Below, piece after piece: positions 9,373-19,035 of a stretch of DNA of 64,000 nt (positions are counted from its first letter, which is position 1; the number at the start of each line of letters is the position of its first letter). This DNA is from Microlunatus capsulatus (GTDB lineage Bacteria; Actinomycetota; Actinomycetes; Propionibacteriales; Propionibacteriaceae). Under the pieces are notes generated by a model. That model was given only the letters and a program-made list of their open reading frames with translations. It had not been told where the DNA came from and searched no databases. Where the stretch lies: NCBI RefSeq assembly GCF_017876495.1, contig NZ_JAGIOB010000001.1, positions 2,418,001-2,482,000 on the forward strand, in the 5' to 3' direction. A program made the position numbers and the translations under genes.

Positions 9373-11016
9373 TCAGCGCTGCGAGGCCTGCTGCTTGATC
9401 CGGTTCGTCAGCTCGGTGACCTGGTTGAACACGCTCCGGCGCTCCGCCATGAGGGTCCGGATCTTCCGGTCGGCGTGCATCACCGTCGTGTGGTCGCGGC
9501 CGCCGAACTGCTGACCGATCTTGGGCAGCGACAGGTCGGTGAGCTCGCGCACGAGGTACATGGCGATCTGGCGGGCGGTGACCAGGACGTGGGTGCGGCT
9601 CTGGCCGCAGAGGTCGTCGATCGTCAGCCCGAAGTAGGCGGCGGTCTGGGCCATGATCATGCCGGTGTTGATCTGGGTCTCCCCGCCCTCGGGGATGAGG
9701 TCCTTGAGGACCACCTCGGCCAGCGTCATGTCGACCTGCTGGCGGTTCAGGCTGGCGAAGGCGGTGACCCGGATCAGCGCGCCCTCGAGCTCGCGGATGT
9801 TGGTCTGGATCTTGCTGGCGATGAACTCGAGCACGTCGGGGCCGGCGGTGAGGCGCTCCTGCGCGGCCTTCTTCCGCAGGATGGCGATCCGGGTCTCGAG
9901 GTCGGGCGGCTGGACGTCGGTGATGAGCCCCCAGCCGAACCGGCTGCGCAGCCGGGGCTCGAGGTTCTCCAGCAGCTTCGGCGGCCGGTCCGAGGTCATG
10001 ACGATCTGCTTCTGGGCGTTGTGCAGCGTGTTGAAGGTGTGGAAGAACTCCTCCTGCGTCTGCTCCTTGCCCTCGAGGAACTGGATGTCGTCGATCAGCA
10101 GCACGTCGATGTCGCGGTAGCGACGGCGGAACTCCGCCCCCTTGTTCTGGCTGATCGCGTTGATGAAGTCGTTCGTCAGCTCCTCGGTGGAGACGTAGCG
10201 GACGCGGACCCGGTCGAAGTAGTTGCGCACGTAGTGGCCGAGCGCGTGCAGCAGGTGGGTCTTGCCCAGGCCGGACTCGCCGTAGATCGTCAGCGGGTTG
10301 TAGGACTTGCCCGGGTTCTCGGCGACGGCGATGGCCGCGGCGTGGGCGAAGCGGTTCGAGCTCCCGATGACGAAGGTCTCGAAGGAGTACTTGGGGTTGA
10401 GCCGGGCGTCGGTCTCGCGCCGCGGGCGGCCGGGGTCGCCCGGGTGGGCGGCGAAGCCGTCGGTCGGCGCGCCGGTGCCCGGGGGCAGGTGCGGGCCGGC
10501 GTCACCGGTGCGGAAGCTGCTGGCGCCGAACTCGCCCGGCTCGAAGCCGTTGCGGTCGCGGCCGTGCTGGTCGTAGCCGTTCGCGTCGTACTCCGACGGC
10601 GAGCGGAAGTCCGGGCTCTCGTAGTGGTCGGTGCGGGCGAACTCGTCCCGGCTGAGCGGCGGGGCCCCGCCCTCGCCCTGGGGCTCGAAGCCCCGGCCCT
10701 CGCGCTGCTCGTAGTCCGGCGCGGGCGGGTCGAACGCCGTGGGCTCCTCGTCGGGGACCAACGACTCGTCGACGATGACGGCCAGCTGCACCGGACGGGA
10801 GAAGAAGGTGAGCAACTCGGACTCGATGACGCCGCGGAAGCGTCCCTCGAGCAGGTTGCGGGTGAAGTTGCTCGACACCGCGACCATCATCAGGTCCTGG
10901 TGGAGCGCGACCGGCTTGCCGGTGCCCAGCCAGCGCCGGAGCTCGGGCGGGGCGGAGGCGTAGATGTGCTCCCACGCCCTGCGGGTCTCGGCTGCGCTGT
11001 CAGCAGGTTCGCTCAC
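9373..11016 (-). CDS. dnaA: Chromosomal replication initiator DnaA
   Basis: DnaA binds the 9-mer boxes at oriC, unwinds the origin and recruits the helicase. The GTG at 11016 has GGAG six bases upstream and starts [19 protein letters not shown]; a TTG further upstream is open but lacks a site. The 547 residues show the N-terminal interaction domain, a long low-complexity linker at about 95-210 (Pro/Asp/Arg-rich, usual in actinobacteria), the AAA+ domain with Walker A GESGLGKT at 246-253 and Walker [11 protein letters not shown], and the C-terminal DNA-binding domain with the signature [15 protein letters not shown]. It is transcribed toward the oriC region and away from rpmH; a consensus DnaA box in its upstream region suggests autoregulation. 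Confidence 0.98.
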   Translation of the reverse strand: MSEPADSAAETRRAWEHIYASAPPELRRWLGTGKPVALHQDLMMVAVSSNFTRNLLEGRFRGVIESELLTFFSRPVQLAVIVDESLVPDEEPTAFDPPAPDYEQREGRGFEPQGEGGAPPLSRDEFARTDHYESPDFRSPSEYDANGYDQHGRDRNGFEPGEFGASSFRTGDAGPHLPPGTGAPTDGFAAHPGDPGRPRRETDARLNPKYSFETFVIGSSNRFAHAAAIAVAENPGKSYNPLTIYGESGLGKTHLLHALGHYVRNYFDRVRVRYVSTEELTNDFINAISQNKGAEFRRRYRDIDVLLIDDIQFLEGKEQTQEEFFHTFNTLHNAQKQIVMTSDRPPKLLENLEPRLRSRFGWGLITDVQPPDLETRIAILRKKAAQERLTAGPDVLEFIASKIQTNIRELEGALIRVTAFASLNRQQVDMTLAEVVLKDLIPEGGETQINTGMIMAQTAAYFGLTIDDLCGQSRTHVLVTARQIAMYLVRELTDLSLPKIGQQFGGRDHTTVMHADRKIRTLMAERRSVFNQVTELTNRIKQQASQR

Positions 11017-11547
11017 TCGTTCTCCGCTGCGTCTCGTGCAGGCCAACCGGTGCGGGGCGACGGGCCACGAGGGCCCGCGACCACGCGGTGCGGCGTGTCT
11101 TGCGGTCGGGGGGGACGGCTACACCTTAGCCATTCCACATAGTTATCCACACCTTGTGCATGAAGGGGTGGACGAGAGCCGGGCCGGGCGGCGCGACCCG
11201 GGGGTCGGCAGCAGCAGCCTGGCTCAGCTGGGTCGTCGTTCGCGTGCTCTCGGGGCCACCGTGGTCCGTCGTGGCCTGCGGGACGCTAGCAACCCCTCCG
11301 GGGCCGCGCAACCCGATCGGGAACATTCGCGGAGGCGGACGGCGTGTCGGCTGGACGGGTCGACGTAGGCTGGTGCGCGTGCTTCCCACCGACGGTGGGA
11401 CACCGCTGGTTTGACCCCTCCGGTGCGTCCCCGTACCGTTGGCAGGTCGCTGTGCACCAGCGACTGCTGTCGGCTGCCCCCGCGACCCCGTCGTGGAGCG
11501 GCCACCAGAGCCAACCGTTCGCCCTTCGAAGATATGGGAGCACTCCC
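11017..11547. promoter_or_regulatory. dnaA-rpmH divergent promoter region with DnaA box
   Basis: These 531 bases hold no supported gene. TTATCCACA at 11143-11151 is an exact match to the classical DnaA box, and a weaker TTGTGCATG follows at 11154; both are about 130 bases upstream of dnaA and fit autoregulation or a second origin sub-region. Toward rpmH, TTGACC at 11411-11416 and TACCGT at 11434-11439 are spaced by 17 bases and form a good sigma-70-type promoter about 110 bases upstream of the rpmH start. The central part, 11165-11400, is GC-rich and no further element was recognised in it. Confidence 0.6.
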
Positions 11548-11685
11548 GTGAGCAAGCGCACCTTCCAGCCCAGCCTCCGGCGTCGCAGCCGCACCCACGG
11601 CTTCCGTCACCGCATGTCCACCCGCGCCGGCCGCGCGATCCTGGCGGCCCGTCGCCGCAAGGGTCGCAACGAGCTGTCGGCCTGA
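11548..11685 (+). CDS. rpmH: 50S ribosomal protein L34
   Basis: This 45-residue, very basic protein is the large-subunit protein L34, which binds 23S rRNA. The whole sequence fits the family: [20 protein letters not shown], then [17 protein letters not shown]. The start is a GTG preceded by GGGAG. It is first in the operon rpmH-rnpA-yidD-yidC, the near-universal order beside dnaA, and is driven by the promoter at 11411-11439. Confidence 0.97.
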   Translation: MSKRTFQPSLRRRSRTHGFRHRMSTRAGRAILAARRRKGRNELSA

Positions 11686-11705
11686 GCCTGCGCGGCTGAG
11701 CGTCG

Positions 11706-12053
11706 GTGCTGCCGCGCGGTTCCCGGCTCCACGCCTCGGGGGACTTCCGCACGACCATCCGGCGGGGCGTCCGCGTCGGACGCCCCACGCTGGTCCTGCA
11801 CGTCGGCCCCTCGGGGCGTGACGACGTGCGCGTCGGGATGGTCGTCTCCAAGGCGGTCGGGAACGCCGTGACCCGGAACCGGGTCAAGCGCCGGCTGCGC
11901 CACCTCGCCACCGCCGAGCTCGACCGCACCCCGGCCGGGACCGACGTGGTCGTGCGGGCGCTGCCCGCCGCGGCCGACGCGACCGGCGGTCTGGAGCAGG
12001 ACCTCGCCTCGGCGTGGGCCACCGCGCTGCGGCGGGTGGCCGCCCGCTCGTGA
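11706..12053 (+). CDS. rnpA: Ribonuclease P protein component
   Basis: RnpA is the protein cofactor of RNase P, which matures the 5' ends of tRNAs. The 115-residue product shows the N-terminal LPRGSRLHASGDF region, the VSKAVGNAVTRNRVKRRLRHL RNR signature that contacts the RNA subunit, and a basic C-terminus. The start GTG is 20 bases after rpmH. The stop codon overlaps the start of yidD (GTGA), so the two are coupled. The RNA subunit gene (rnpB) is not in the window as far as I can see. Confidence 0.95.
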   Translation: MLPRGSRLHASGDFRTTIRRGVRVGRPTLVLHVGPSGRDDVRVGMVVSKAVGNAVTRNRVKRRLRHLATAELDRTPAGTDVVVRALPAAADATGGLEQDLASAWATALRRVAARS

Positions 12054-12403
12054 AGTACGTGCTCATCGGCCTGCTGAAGGTCTACCGGCTCGTCATCAGC
12101 CCGCTCTACGGCGACGTCTGCCGCTACTACCCGAGCTGCTCGGCCTACGCCCTCCGGGCGGTCGGGGTGCACGGAGCGGTCAAGGGCACGTGGCTGACCG
12201 GTCGGCGCCTGCTGCGCTGCCACCCCTGGGCCGCCGGCGGCTACGACCCGGTGCCCGGCACGCCGGAGTTCGCCGAGGAAGAACGTGAGCAGGCCCGCGC
12301 AGCGGGGACACTGGAGACGGTGCCGCCCCGGGACCGAGCAGGGCACGACCCGCAAGCCCACGACCACGACGCAGAGATGGCGTCACGACGAGGTGTGAAC
12401 TGA
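12050..12403 (+). CDS. yidD: Membrane protein insertion efficiency factor YidD
   Basis: YidD is a small peripheral membrane protein that assists YidC. The GTG at 12050 overlaps the rnpA stop and begins VKYVLIGLLKVYRLVISPL, the conserved amphipathic N-terminus; this gives 117 residues. The family core CRYYPSCSAYALRAV and RLLRCHPWAAGGYDPVP is intact, with three conserved cysteines. The C-terminal 35 residues are a variable charged tail, somewhat longer than in short homologues. The stop overlaps the ATG of yidC by one base (TGATG). Confidence 0.95.
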   Translation: MKYVLIGLLKVYRLVISPLYGDVCRYYPSCSAYALRAVGVHGAVKGTWLTGRRLLRCHPWAAGGYDPVPGTPEFAEEEREQARAAGTLETVPPRDRAGHDPQAHDHDAEMASRRGVN

Positions 12404-13419
12404 TGGACCTTCTTCCGCTGATGCTCCCGCTGAGCATCTGGGACCCCTTCATCGCCATCGGCGGCGCCATCATGACGCCGCTGTACTGGGTGGTGTCGGG
12501 CATCCTCGTGCTCTTCCACTCCCTGTGGGCGCCGCTGCTGGGCACCGACTCGGGCTGGACGTGGGCGCTGTCCATCGTCAGCCTGACGATCGTCATCCGC
12601 GTCGCGCTGATCCCGCTGTTCGTCAAGCAGATCAAGTCGTCCCGCGCCATGCAGCTGCTGCAGCCCAAGGTGCGCGAGCTGCAGAAGAAGTACGGCCACG
12701 ACCGGGAGAAGCTCGGTCAGGAGACGATGAAGCTCTACAAGGAGCACAACGCCAACCCGTTGGCCTCCTGCCTGCCGCTGCTGCTGCAGTCGCCGATCTT
12801 CATCGCCCTGTTCCGCGTGCTCGACGGCGCCGCGCGCCTCGGGCCCGACGGCCTGCCGATCGCCCGTGGCCACTGGCTGGCGGTCAACCCCGACCTGCTG
12901 CTGTCGCTGAACCAGGCCACCCTGCTCGGGGCGCGGATCTCCGACACCTTCATGAAGGTCGGCTTCGCCAACGGCATCAACAGCGTGCACATCGTCACGC
13001 TGGTGCTCATCATCGCCATGACGGCGACCCTGTTCATCACCCAGCTGCAGCTGATGCGCAAGAACATGCCGGCCGACGCCCTCACCGGCCCGTTCGCCCA
13101 GCAGCAGAAGATCATGCTGTACCTGTTCCCGCTGATCTTCGCGATCGGCGGCATCAACTTCCCGGTGGGCGTGCTCATCTACTGGTTCGCCTCGAACCTG
13201 TGGACGATGGGCCAGCAGTTCTACGTCATCCGCCGCAACCCGGCGCCCGGCACCCCGGCGTACGACGCCTGGGAGGAGCGCCGCAAGGCCAAGGGCAAGG
13301 ACCTGCACGAGGCGATCGTCTCCGACCTCGAGGTGGAGGCCGAGGCGGCCGGCACGTCGGTGTCGAAGGTCATCCGCCAGCAGCCGCGCAAGCAGACCCG
13401 CTCCCAGCGCAGGGTCTGA
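12403..13419 (+). CDS. yidC: Membrane protein insertase YidC/Oxa1
   Basis: YidC inserts and folds inner-membrane proteins alone or with SecYEG. The 338-residue product has the five-helix Oxa1 core: first helix at about 20-45, the conserved helix with the hydrophilic-groove arginine in IRVALIPLFVKQIKSSRAMQ, a cytoplasmic coiled hairpin (KVRELQKKYGHDREKLGQET), the CLPLLLQSPIFIALFRVL segment, and two C-terminal helices ending before a basic tail (RKQTRSQRRV). The start lies inside the end of yidD. A gap of 102 bases containing a hairpin separates it from jag. Confidence 0.96.
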   Translation: MDLLPLMLPLSIWDPFIAIGGAIMTPLYWVVSGILVLFHSLWAPLLGTDSGWTWALSIVSLTIVIRVALIPLFVKQIKSSRAMQLLQPKVRELQKKYGHDREKLGQETMKLYKEHNANPLASCLPLLLQSPIFIALFRVLDGAARLGPDGLPIARGHWLAVNPDLLLSLNQATLLGARISDTFMKVGFANGINSVHIVTLVLIIAMTATLFITQLQLMRKNMPADALTGPFAQQQKIMLYLFPLIFAIGGINFPVGVLIYWFASNLWTMGQQFYVIRRNPAPGTPAYDAWEERRKAKGKDLHEAIVSDLEVEAEAAGTSVSKVIRQQPRKQTRSQRRV

Positions 13420-13488
13420 CCGGCCGCTCTCCCGGCGCTCCGGCGCCCCGCTACTTCCCCGTGCCGTCGCCCGGCCGGGGCCGACGAC

Positions 13489-13507
13489 GAGCCCGCGAGG
13501 CGGGCTC
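13489..13507 (+). promoter_or_regulatory. Hairpin directly before the jag ribosome binding site
   Basis: GAGCCCGC (13489-13496) and GCGGGCTC (13500-13507) form a perfect 8-base stem with a 3-base loop. The jag ribosome binding site GAGGAGG starts four bases later. It could attenuate read-through from yidC or act as an mRNA processing or stability element. Confidence 0.45.
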
Positions 13508-13521
13508 TGCGAGGAGGACCT

Positions 13522-14148
13522 GTGAACGACGAGCGTGACCCCGGCCCCGAGGCCCAGGACACCGACGAGGCCGTGACCGAGGTCGACGGCGCCATGCAGA
13601 CCCTGGTGGCCGACGACGCCCCCGCGGCCGCAGCCGAGGTGTCGGCCCCCGAGGCCGACGCCGACGGGGAGGACGACGAGGACGACGCCGCGTCGGACAA
13701 CCCGCTCGACACCGAGGCCGAGATCGCCGCGGACTACCTCGAGGAGCTGCTCGACATCGCCGACCTCGACGGCGACATCGACACCTACATCGAGGGCGAC
13801 CGGGCGCACGTGTCCATCGTCAGCGAGTCGCAGGTGCTGGTCGGCGCCAACGGCGAGGTGCTCGACGCGCTGCAGGAGCTCACCCGGCTGGCCGTCATGA
13901 CCGACACCGGCGACCGCAGCCGGCTGATGCTCGACGTCGCCGGCTACCGCGAGCGCCGGCGCACCGAGCTCGCCGCGCTGGCCGCCGACGCCATCGAGGA
14001 GGCGCGCACCTCCGGTGAGCGGGTCCCGCTGCAGCCGATGAACCCGTTCGAGCGCAAGATCGTGCACGACGCGGTGGCCGCCGCCGGCCTGACGAGCGAG
14101 TCCGAGGGCGAGGAGCCCCGGCGCCACGTCGTCGTCCTGCCCGCCTGA
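13522..14148 (+). CDS. jag: Jag/KhpB-type RNA-binding protein (KH and R3H domains)
   Basis: Jag/KhpB is an RNA-binding protein linked to cell division and envelope homeostasis. The 208-residue product starts at a GTG behind a strong GAGGAGG site. An acidic N-terminal region of about 65 residues is followed by a KH domain (about 70-135, including VSIVSESQVLVGANGEVLDAL with the variant GxxG-like loop) and an R3H domain (about 135-195) with MNPFERKIVHDAV, in which the R-x3-H pair is present. The family normally follows yidC, as here. A strong hairpin after the stop suggests the operon ends here, before the catabolic cassette. Confidence 0.93.
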   Translation: MNDERDPGPEAQDTDEAVTEVDGAMQTLVADDAPAAAAEVSAPEADADGEDDEDDAASDNPLDTEAEIAADYLEELLDIADLDGDIDTYIEGDRAHVSIVSESQVLVGANGEVLDALQELTRLAVMTDTGDRSRLMLDVAGYRERRRTELAALAADAIEEARTSGERVPLQPMNPFERKIVHDAVAAAGLTSESEGEEPRRHVVVLPA

Positions 14149-14183
14149 GCCGTCGTCCTCCGCTCCTCGCGAGCACCCGCGCA

Positions 14184-14210
14184 CCCCGTCCGGACCTCGT
14201 CCGGGCGGGG
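14184..14210 (+). terminator. Terminator-like hairpin after jag
   Basis: CCCCGTCCGGAC (14184-14195) pairs with GTCCGGGCGGGG (14199-14210), one G-T pair, around a three-base loop, and is followed by TTCTG. It lies 36 bases past the jag stop and would isolate the ribosomal/insertase operon from gabT. Confidence 0.65.
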
Positions 14211-14252
14211 TTCTGCGTTCCACCGCCGGGGCGCCGCGGCGTCAGGTGCAGA

Positions 14253-15635
14253 ATGGCAGGCATGCCCCCACCGCTCGAGCAGCAGCGCCTGCTCACCACC
14301 GCCGTCCCCGGGCCCCGCTCGGAGGCGCTGATGGCGCGCAAGTCGGCCGCCGTCGCCGCCGGTGTGGGCACCACCATGCCCGTCTTCGCCGAGCGAGCCG
14401 GCGGTGGCGTGGTCGTCGACGTCGACGGCAACTCGTTCATCGACCTCGGCTCGGGGATCGCCGTGGCCACCGTCGGCAACAGCGCCCCCCGGGTCGTCGA
14501 GGCCGTGCAGCGCCAGGTCGAGGCCTTCACCCACACCTGCTTCATGGTCACCCCGTACGAGAGCTACGTCGCGGTGGCCGAGGCGCTCAACCGGCTCACC
14601 CCCGGCGACCACGAGAAGCGCTCGGCGCTGTTCAACTCCGGCGCCGAGGCGGTGGAGAACGCGGTGAAGATCGCCCGCGCGCACACCGGCCGGCAGGCCG
14701 TCGTCGCCTTCGACCACGCCTACCACGGGCGCACCAACCTGACGATGGCGCTGACGGCGAAGTCGATGCCCTACAAGAGCGGCTTCGGCCCGTTCGCCCC
14801 CGAGGTCTACCGGGCGCCGCTGTCCTACCCCTACCGCGACGACGCGGGGCTGAGCGGTGAGGCCGCGGCCGCCCGCGCCATCGACGTCATCGAGAAGCAG
14901 GTCGGCGCCGCCAACCTGGCCGCGGTGGTCATCGAGCCGATCCAGGGCGAGGGCGGCTTCATCGTCCCCGCCGACGGCTTCCTGCCCGCCCTGGCCGCCT
15001 GGTGCCGGGCGAACGGCGTCGTCTTCGTCGCCGACGAGGTCCAGTGCGGGTTCGCCCGCACCGGCGCCTGGTTCGCCTGCGAGCACTTCGGCGTGGTCCC
15101 CGACCTCATCGTCACCGCCAAGGGCATCGCCGGCGGGCTGCCGCTCTCGGCCGTCACCGGCCGCGCCGAGATCATGGACGCCGCGCACGCCGGCGGCCTC
15201 GGCGGCACCTACGGCGGGAACCCGCTGGCCTGCGCCGCCGCGCTCGCCGTCATCGAGACGATCACCGAGGACCGGCTGGTCGAGCGGGCCGTGGAGATCG
15301 AGCAGGTGCTGCTCCCCCGGCTGCGCGCCCTGCAGGCCGGCGACGACCGGATCGGCGACGTCCGCGGGCTCGGGGCGATGGTCGCCGTCGAGCTCGTGCA
15401 CCCCGGCAGCACCGAGCCCGACCCCGAGCTGACCAAGGCCGTCGCCACCGCGGCCCACCGGCGGGGCGTCGTCGTCCTGACCTGCGGCACGTACGGCAAC
15501 GTCCTGCGTCTGCTCCCCCCGCTCGCCATCAGCGACGCGCTGCTCACCGAGGCTCTCGACGTCCTCGCCGACGTGCTGGCCGAGAGCGCCGAGCAGCCCG
15601 TCGCCCGCGTCCTCGACCTGGAGACCACCTCGTGA
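14253..15635 (+). CDS. gabT: 4-aminobutyrate aminotransferase
   Basis: GabT transfers the amino group of GABA to 2-oxoglutarate, giving succinic semialdehyde and glutamate. The 460-residue product is a class-III PLP aminotransferase: [17 protein letters not shown] (phosphate-binding region), [37 protein letters not shown] with the PLP-nitrogen aspartate, and the PLP lysine K290 in [12 protein letters not shown]. The ATG at 14253 or the ATG nine bases later could be the start. The stop overlaps the next gene (GTGA). Together with the following aldehyde dehydrogenase and copper amine oxidase it outlines putrescine to succinic semialdehyde. No succinic semialdehyde dehydrogenase is in the cassette. 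Confidence 0.93.
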   Translation: MAGMPPPLEQQRLLTTAVPGPRSEALMARKSAAVAAGVGTTMPVFAERAGGGVVVDVDGNSFIDLGSGIAVATVGNSAPRVVEAVQRQVEAFTHTCFMVTPYESYVAVAEALNRLTPGDHEKRSALFNSGAEAVENAVKIARAHTGRQAVVAFDHAYHGRTNLTMALTAKSMPYKSGFGPFAPEVYRAPLSYPYRDDAGLSGEAAAARAIDVIEKQVGAANLAAVVIEPIQGEGGFIVPADGFLPALAAWCRANGVVFVADEVQCGFARTGAWFACEHFGVVPDLIVTAKGIAGGLPLSAVTGRAEIMDAAHAGGLGGTYGGNPLACAAALAVIETITEDRLVERAVEIEQVLLPRLRALQAGDDRIGDVRGLGAMVAVELVHPGSTEPDPELTKAVATAAHRRGVVVLTCGTYGNVLRLLPPLAISDALLTEALDVLADVLAESAEQPVARVLDLETTS

Positions 15636-17080
15636 CCGCTGTTCCCCCCTCCGCCCCGCGCACCGTGCAGAACTACGTCGACGGGCGGCTGGTCGACAGC
15701 ACCGCCACGGAGTTCACCGAGCTGGTGGACCCGACGAACGGCGAGGTCACCGGCCGCTCGCCGAAGTCGACCCCCGAAGAGGTCGACGCCGCGGTGCGGG
15801 CGGCCGAGCGGGCGTTCACGACCTGGCGGCGGACGACGCCCTCCCAGCGTCAGGCGGCGCTGCTGAAGCTGGCCGACGCGCTGGAGGCGCACAGCGACGA
15901 GCTGGTGGAGCTGCAGAGCCGCAACACCGGGCAGCTGACGTCGCTCATCGCCTCGGAGGAGGTCGCCGTCGGCGCCGACCAGCTGCGGTTCTTCGCCGGC
16001 GCCGCCCGCAGCCTGGAGGGCCGGGCGACGGCGGAGTACCTGGAGGGGCTGTCCTCCAGCGTCCGGCGCGAGCCGATCGGCGTCGTCGCCCAGGTCACGC
16101 CCTGGAACTACCCGCTGATGATGGCGCTGTGGAAGATCGGCCCGGCGCTGGCCGCCGGGAACACCGTCGTCCTCAAGCCCAGCGACACCACGCCCGAGTC
16201 GACGGTGCGGCTGGCCGAGATCGCCGGCGAGATCCTCCCGCCGGGCGTCCTCAACGTCGTCAACGGCGACGGGGAGACCGGCCGGAGCCTGGTCGAGCAC
16301 CCGGTGCCCGGCCTGGTGGCCATCACCGGCTCGGTGCGCGCCGGGATCGCCGTCGCCGTGTCCGCCGCCCAAGGGCTCAAGCGCGCCCACCTGGAGCTGG
16401 GCGGGAACGCCCCCGTCGTCGTCTTCGCCGACGCCGACCTCGAGGCGGCGGCCGAGGGCATCGCCACGGCGGCCTTCTTCAACGCCGGCCAGGACTGCAC
16501 CGCGGCCACCCGGGTGATCGTCGCCGACACCGTGCACGACGCCTTCGTCGACGCGCTCGTCGTCCAGGCGGAGCTGAACCGGCCGGGCGGGCGCGACGAC
16601 GCCGACGCGGCCTACGGCCCGCTCAACAACGCCGGCCACCTCGCCAAGGTCCAGGCGCTCGTCGCGGGCATCCCCGAGCGGGCCGTGGTCCGCACCGGCG
16701 GTCAGCAGCACGGCAGCGAGGGCTTCTACTTCCAACCCACCGTGATCACCGGCCTGGAGCAGGACGACGAGATCGTCCAGCAGGAGGTGTTCGGCCCGGT
16801 CATCACCGTCCAGGGGTTCACCGACGAGGCCGACGCCCTGGCCAAGGCCAACGGCGTGCCCTACGGGCTGTCCTCCAGCGTCTGGACGCGCGACCACGCC
16901 ACCGCCCTGCGGATGTCGCGCGACCTCGACTTCGGCTGCGTCTGGCTGAACACCCACATCCCGCTCGCGGCCGAGATGCCGCACGGCGGGTTCGGCGCCT
17001 CGGGGTACGGCAAGGACCTCTCCGGCTACGGGCTGGAGGACTACACCCGGGTGAAGCACGTCATGAGCTCGCTCGGGTGA
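15632..17080 (+). CDS. Aldehyde dehydrogenase, probably aminobutyraldehyde dehydrogenase
   Basis: The 482-residue product is an NAD(P)-dependent aldehyde dehydrogenase. The GTG at 15632 overlaps the gabT stop and begins just ahead of the family N-terminus [11 protein letters not shown]. Visible motifs are the cofactor-binding [21 protein letters not shown], the catalytic glutamate E255 in HLELGGNAP, and the catalytic cysteine C289 in [12 protein letters not shown]. The NAGQDC(T)AATR context and WNYPLMMA are typical of the gamma-aminobutyraldehyde (PatD/YdcW-like) group, which would make GABA for the neighbouring GabT. Substrate assignment rests on this resemblance and on the neighbours; succinic semialdehyde dehydrogenase activity is the main alternative. 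Its stop overlaps the amine oxidase start. Confidence 0.88.
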   Translation: MTAVPPSAPRTVQNYVDGRLVDSTATEFTELVDPTNGEVTGRSPKSTPEEVDAAVRAAERAFTTWRRTTPSQRQAALLKLADALEAHSDELVELQSRNTGQLTSLIASEEVAVGADQLRFFAGAARSLEGRATAEYLEGLSSSVRREPIGVVAQVTPWNYPLMMALWKIGPALAAGNTVVLKPSDTTPESTVRLAEIAGEILPPGVLNVVNGDGETGRSLVEHPVPGLVAITGSVRAGIAVAVSAAQGLKRAHLELGGNAPVVVFADADLEAAAEGIATAAFFNAGQDCTAATRVIVADTVHDAFVDALVVQAELNRPGGRDDADAAYGPLNNAGHLAKVQALVAGIPERAVVRTGGQQHGSEGFYFQPTVITGLEQDDEIVQQEVFGPVITVQGFTDEADALAKANGVPYGLSSSVWTRDHATALRMSRDLDFGCVWLNTHIPLAAEMPHGGFGASGYGKDLSGYGLEDYTRVKHVMSSLG

Positions 17081-19035
17081 GCGGCGGGACCACGCCGACG
17101 GCCCACCCCCTCGACCCGGTCACCGCGGCCGAGATCGACGTCGTCCGGGAGGTGCTGGCGCGCGAGCGGCGCGTCGGCGCCGGCTGGCGCTACACCGGTG
17201 TCGAGGCCGTGGAGCCGTCGAAGGCCGCGCTGGAGCAGTTCCGCCGCACGGGGACGGTGCCGCCCCGGCTGGCCCAGGCCGTCGTGCTGGACCGGGCGGC
17301 CAACGCGGTGTTCCGCGCCCGCGTCGACCTGGGGGCGGGAGCGCTGACCTCCTTCACCCACGTCCCCGACGTGCAGCCCAACGTCACCCTGGACGAGTGG
17401 GAGGAGGCGAACGCGGTCCTGGTCGCCCACCCGGACGTCCGCGCCGCCCTCGCCCGCCGTGGCATCACCGACCTGTCCCTGGTGTTCATGGATACCTGGA
17501 CCTACGGCGCCTCGTTCGTCCCGCCCGCCCACGCCGGCCGCCGGGTGGGCTGGTCCGACACCTGGGTGCGGGCGTCGCCGGGGGCCAACCCCTACGCCGG
17601 CCCGGTCAACGGGCTGCACTGCGTCATCGACCTGAACGCCATGGAGCTCCTGGAGATCGAGGACGTCGCGGTGCCCGAGCGCCCGGCGGTGATGGGTGAG
17701 TACGTCCCCCGGCTGGTGCCGGAGGCGCTGCAGGGCGGTCGCCCGCCCCGGCGGCCGCTGGAGATCAGCCAACCCGAGGGCGTCTCGTTCACCGTGGAGG
17801 GTCAGCTGGTCCGCTGGCAGAACTGGTCGTTCCGCGTGGGGTTCAACGTCCGCGAGGGGATGACGCTGCACGACGTCCGCTACGCCGACGCCTACGCACC
17901 CGGCGGCCCGTGCGACCGCTCGGTCGCGCACAAGCTCTCCTTCGCCGAGATGGTGGTCCCCTACCGCGACCCCGGACCCGACCACGTCCGCCGCACGGCC
18001 TTCGACATCGGCGAGTGGGGGCTCGGCTTCCTCACCCAGTCCCTGGAGCTGGGCTGCGACTGCCTGGGCGAGATCCGCTACCTCGACGCGACCGTGCACG
18101 ACAGCACCGGGACCCCGCGCGTCATCCGGGACGCCATCTGCCTGCACGAGGAGGACAACGGCGTGCTGTGGAAGCACGTCGACGCCGACAGCGGGGCCGA
18201 GGTTCGCCGGATGCGGCGGTTCGTCGTCTCCTTCCACGTCACGGTGGCGAACTACGAGTACCTGGTCTACTGGCGCTTCCACGAGGACGGCAGCATCGAG
18301 TGCGAGGTCCGGGCCACGGGGATCATGGTGGTCACCCACCTGGCCGAGGACGCCGCCGCCCCGTACGGCGTGCTCGTGGACCAGCGGACCTACGCGCCCC
18401 ACCACCAGCACTTCATCGTCGCTCGCCTCGACCTCGACGTCGACGGCCCGGACAACACCGTGCAGATGACCGAGACCCGCGCGGTGCCGATGGGTCCGGA
18501 CAACCCGCACGGGATCGCCGTCGCCCAGCACACGGAGGCGCTGCGCACCGAGCAGGAGGGCCGGCAGGACTACCGCTGGGAGAGCCAGCGCGCCTGGAAG
18601 GTCGTCAACCCGCACGTCCTGAACGGCCTGGGCACCCCGGTGGCCTACAAGCTGGTGCCCGGGGCGGCCCTGCCGACCTTCTTCGACCCCGCCTCCCCGG
18701 TGTTCGGACGCGCCCAGGTCATCGGGCACACGCTGTGGGTCACCCCCGAGCACCCGGACGAGCGCTGGCCCGCCGGGGAGTTCGTCACCCAGAGCCGGGT
18801 CGGCGAGGGGCTCCCACGCTGGACCGCGGCCGACCGCTCCATCGAGGACACCGACGTCGTGCTCTGGTACACCTTCGGCATCCACCACGTGGCCAGGCCC
18901 GAGGACTGGCCGGTGATGCCGGTGGACGTCGTCTCCTTCTGGCTCAAGCCGGTCGGCTTCTTCGACCGGAACCCCGCGCTCGACGTCGAGCCGTCGGGTG
19001 ACCACTGCGCGCCGTCGGGAGGGCACACCGCATGA
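17077..19035 (+). CDS. Copper-containing primary amine oxidase
   Basis: This 652-residue enzyme oxidises primary amines to aldehydes with release of ammonia and hydrogen peroxide, using copper and a self-made topaquinone. The topaquinone precursor is the first tyrosine, Y393, of NYEY; the catalytic base is D310 in AFDIGEW; copper ligands are H443 and H445 (PHHQHF) and H603 (GIHHVA), with spacing matching the Arthrobacter enzyme. No signal peptide is seen, so it acts in the cytoplasm. The GTG start overlaps the dehydrogenase stop (GTGA) and the gene end overlaps the ATG of rsmG (ATGA). Substrate is unknown; putrescine, tyramine or phenylethylamine are possible, and the two neighbouring genes favour putrescine or a related omega-amine. 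Confidence 0.93.
   Translation: MSGGTTPTAHPLDPVTAAEIDVVREVLARERRVGAGWRYTGVEAVEPSKAALEQFRRTGTVPPRLAQAVVLDRAANAVFRARVDLGAGALTSFTHVPDVQPNVTLDEWEEANAVLVAHPDVRAALARRGITDLSLVFMDTWTYGASFVPPAHAGRRVGWSDTWVRASPGANPYAGPVNGLHCVIDLNAMELLEIEDVAVPERPAVMGEYVPRLVPEALQGGRPPRRPLEISQPEGVSFTVEGQLVRWQNWSFRVGFNVREGMTLHDVRYADAYAPGGPCDRSVAHKLSFAEMVVPYRDPGPDHVRRTAFDIGEWGLGFLTQSLELGCDCLGEIRYLDATVHDSTGTPRVIRDAICLHEEDNGVLWKHVDADSGAEVRRMRRFVVSFHVTVANYEYLVYWRFHEDGSIECEVRATGIMVVTHLAEDAAAPYGVLVDQRTYAPHHQHFIVARLDLDVDGPDNTVQMTETRAVPMGPDNPHGIAVAQHTEALRTEQEGRQDYRWESQRAWKVVNPHVLNGLGTPVAYKLVPGAALPTFFDPASPVFGRAQVIGHTLWVTPEHPDERWPAGEFVTQSRVGEGLPRWTAADRSIEDTDVVLWYTFGIHHVARPEDWPVMPVDVVSFWLKPVGFFDRNPALDVEPSGDHCAPSGGHTA

Noticed and set aside
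8661-9398. Several open frames in the dnaA-dnaN gap
   Set aside because: They overlap DnaA boxes and repeats, disagree with actinobacterial codon bias and lack ribosome binding sites.
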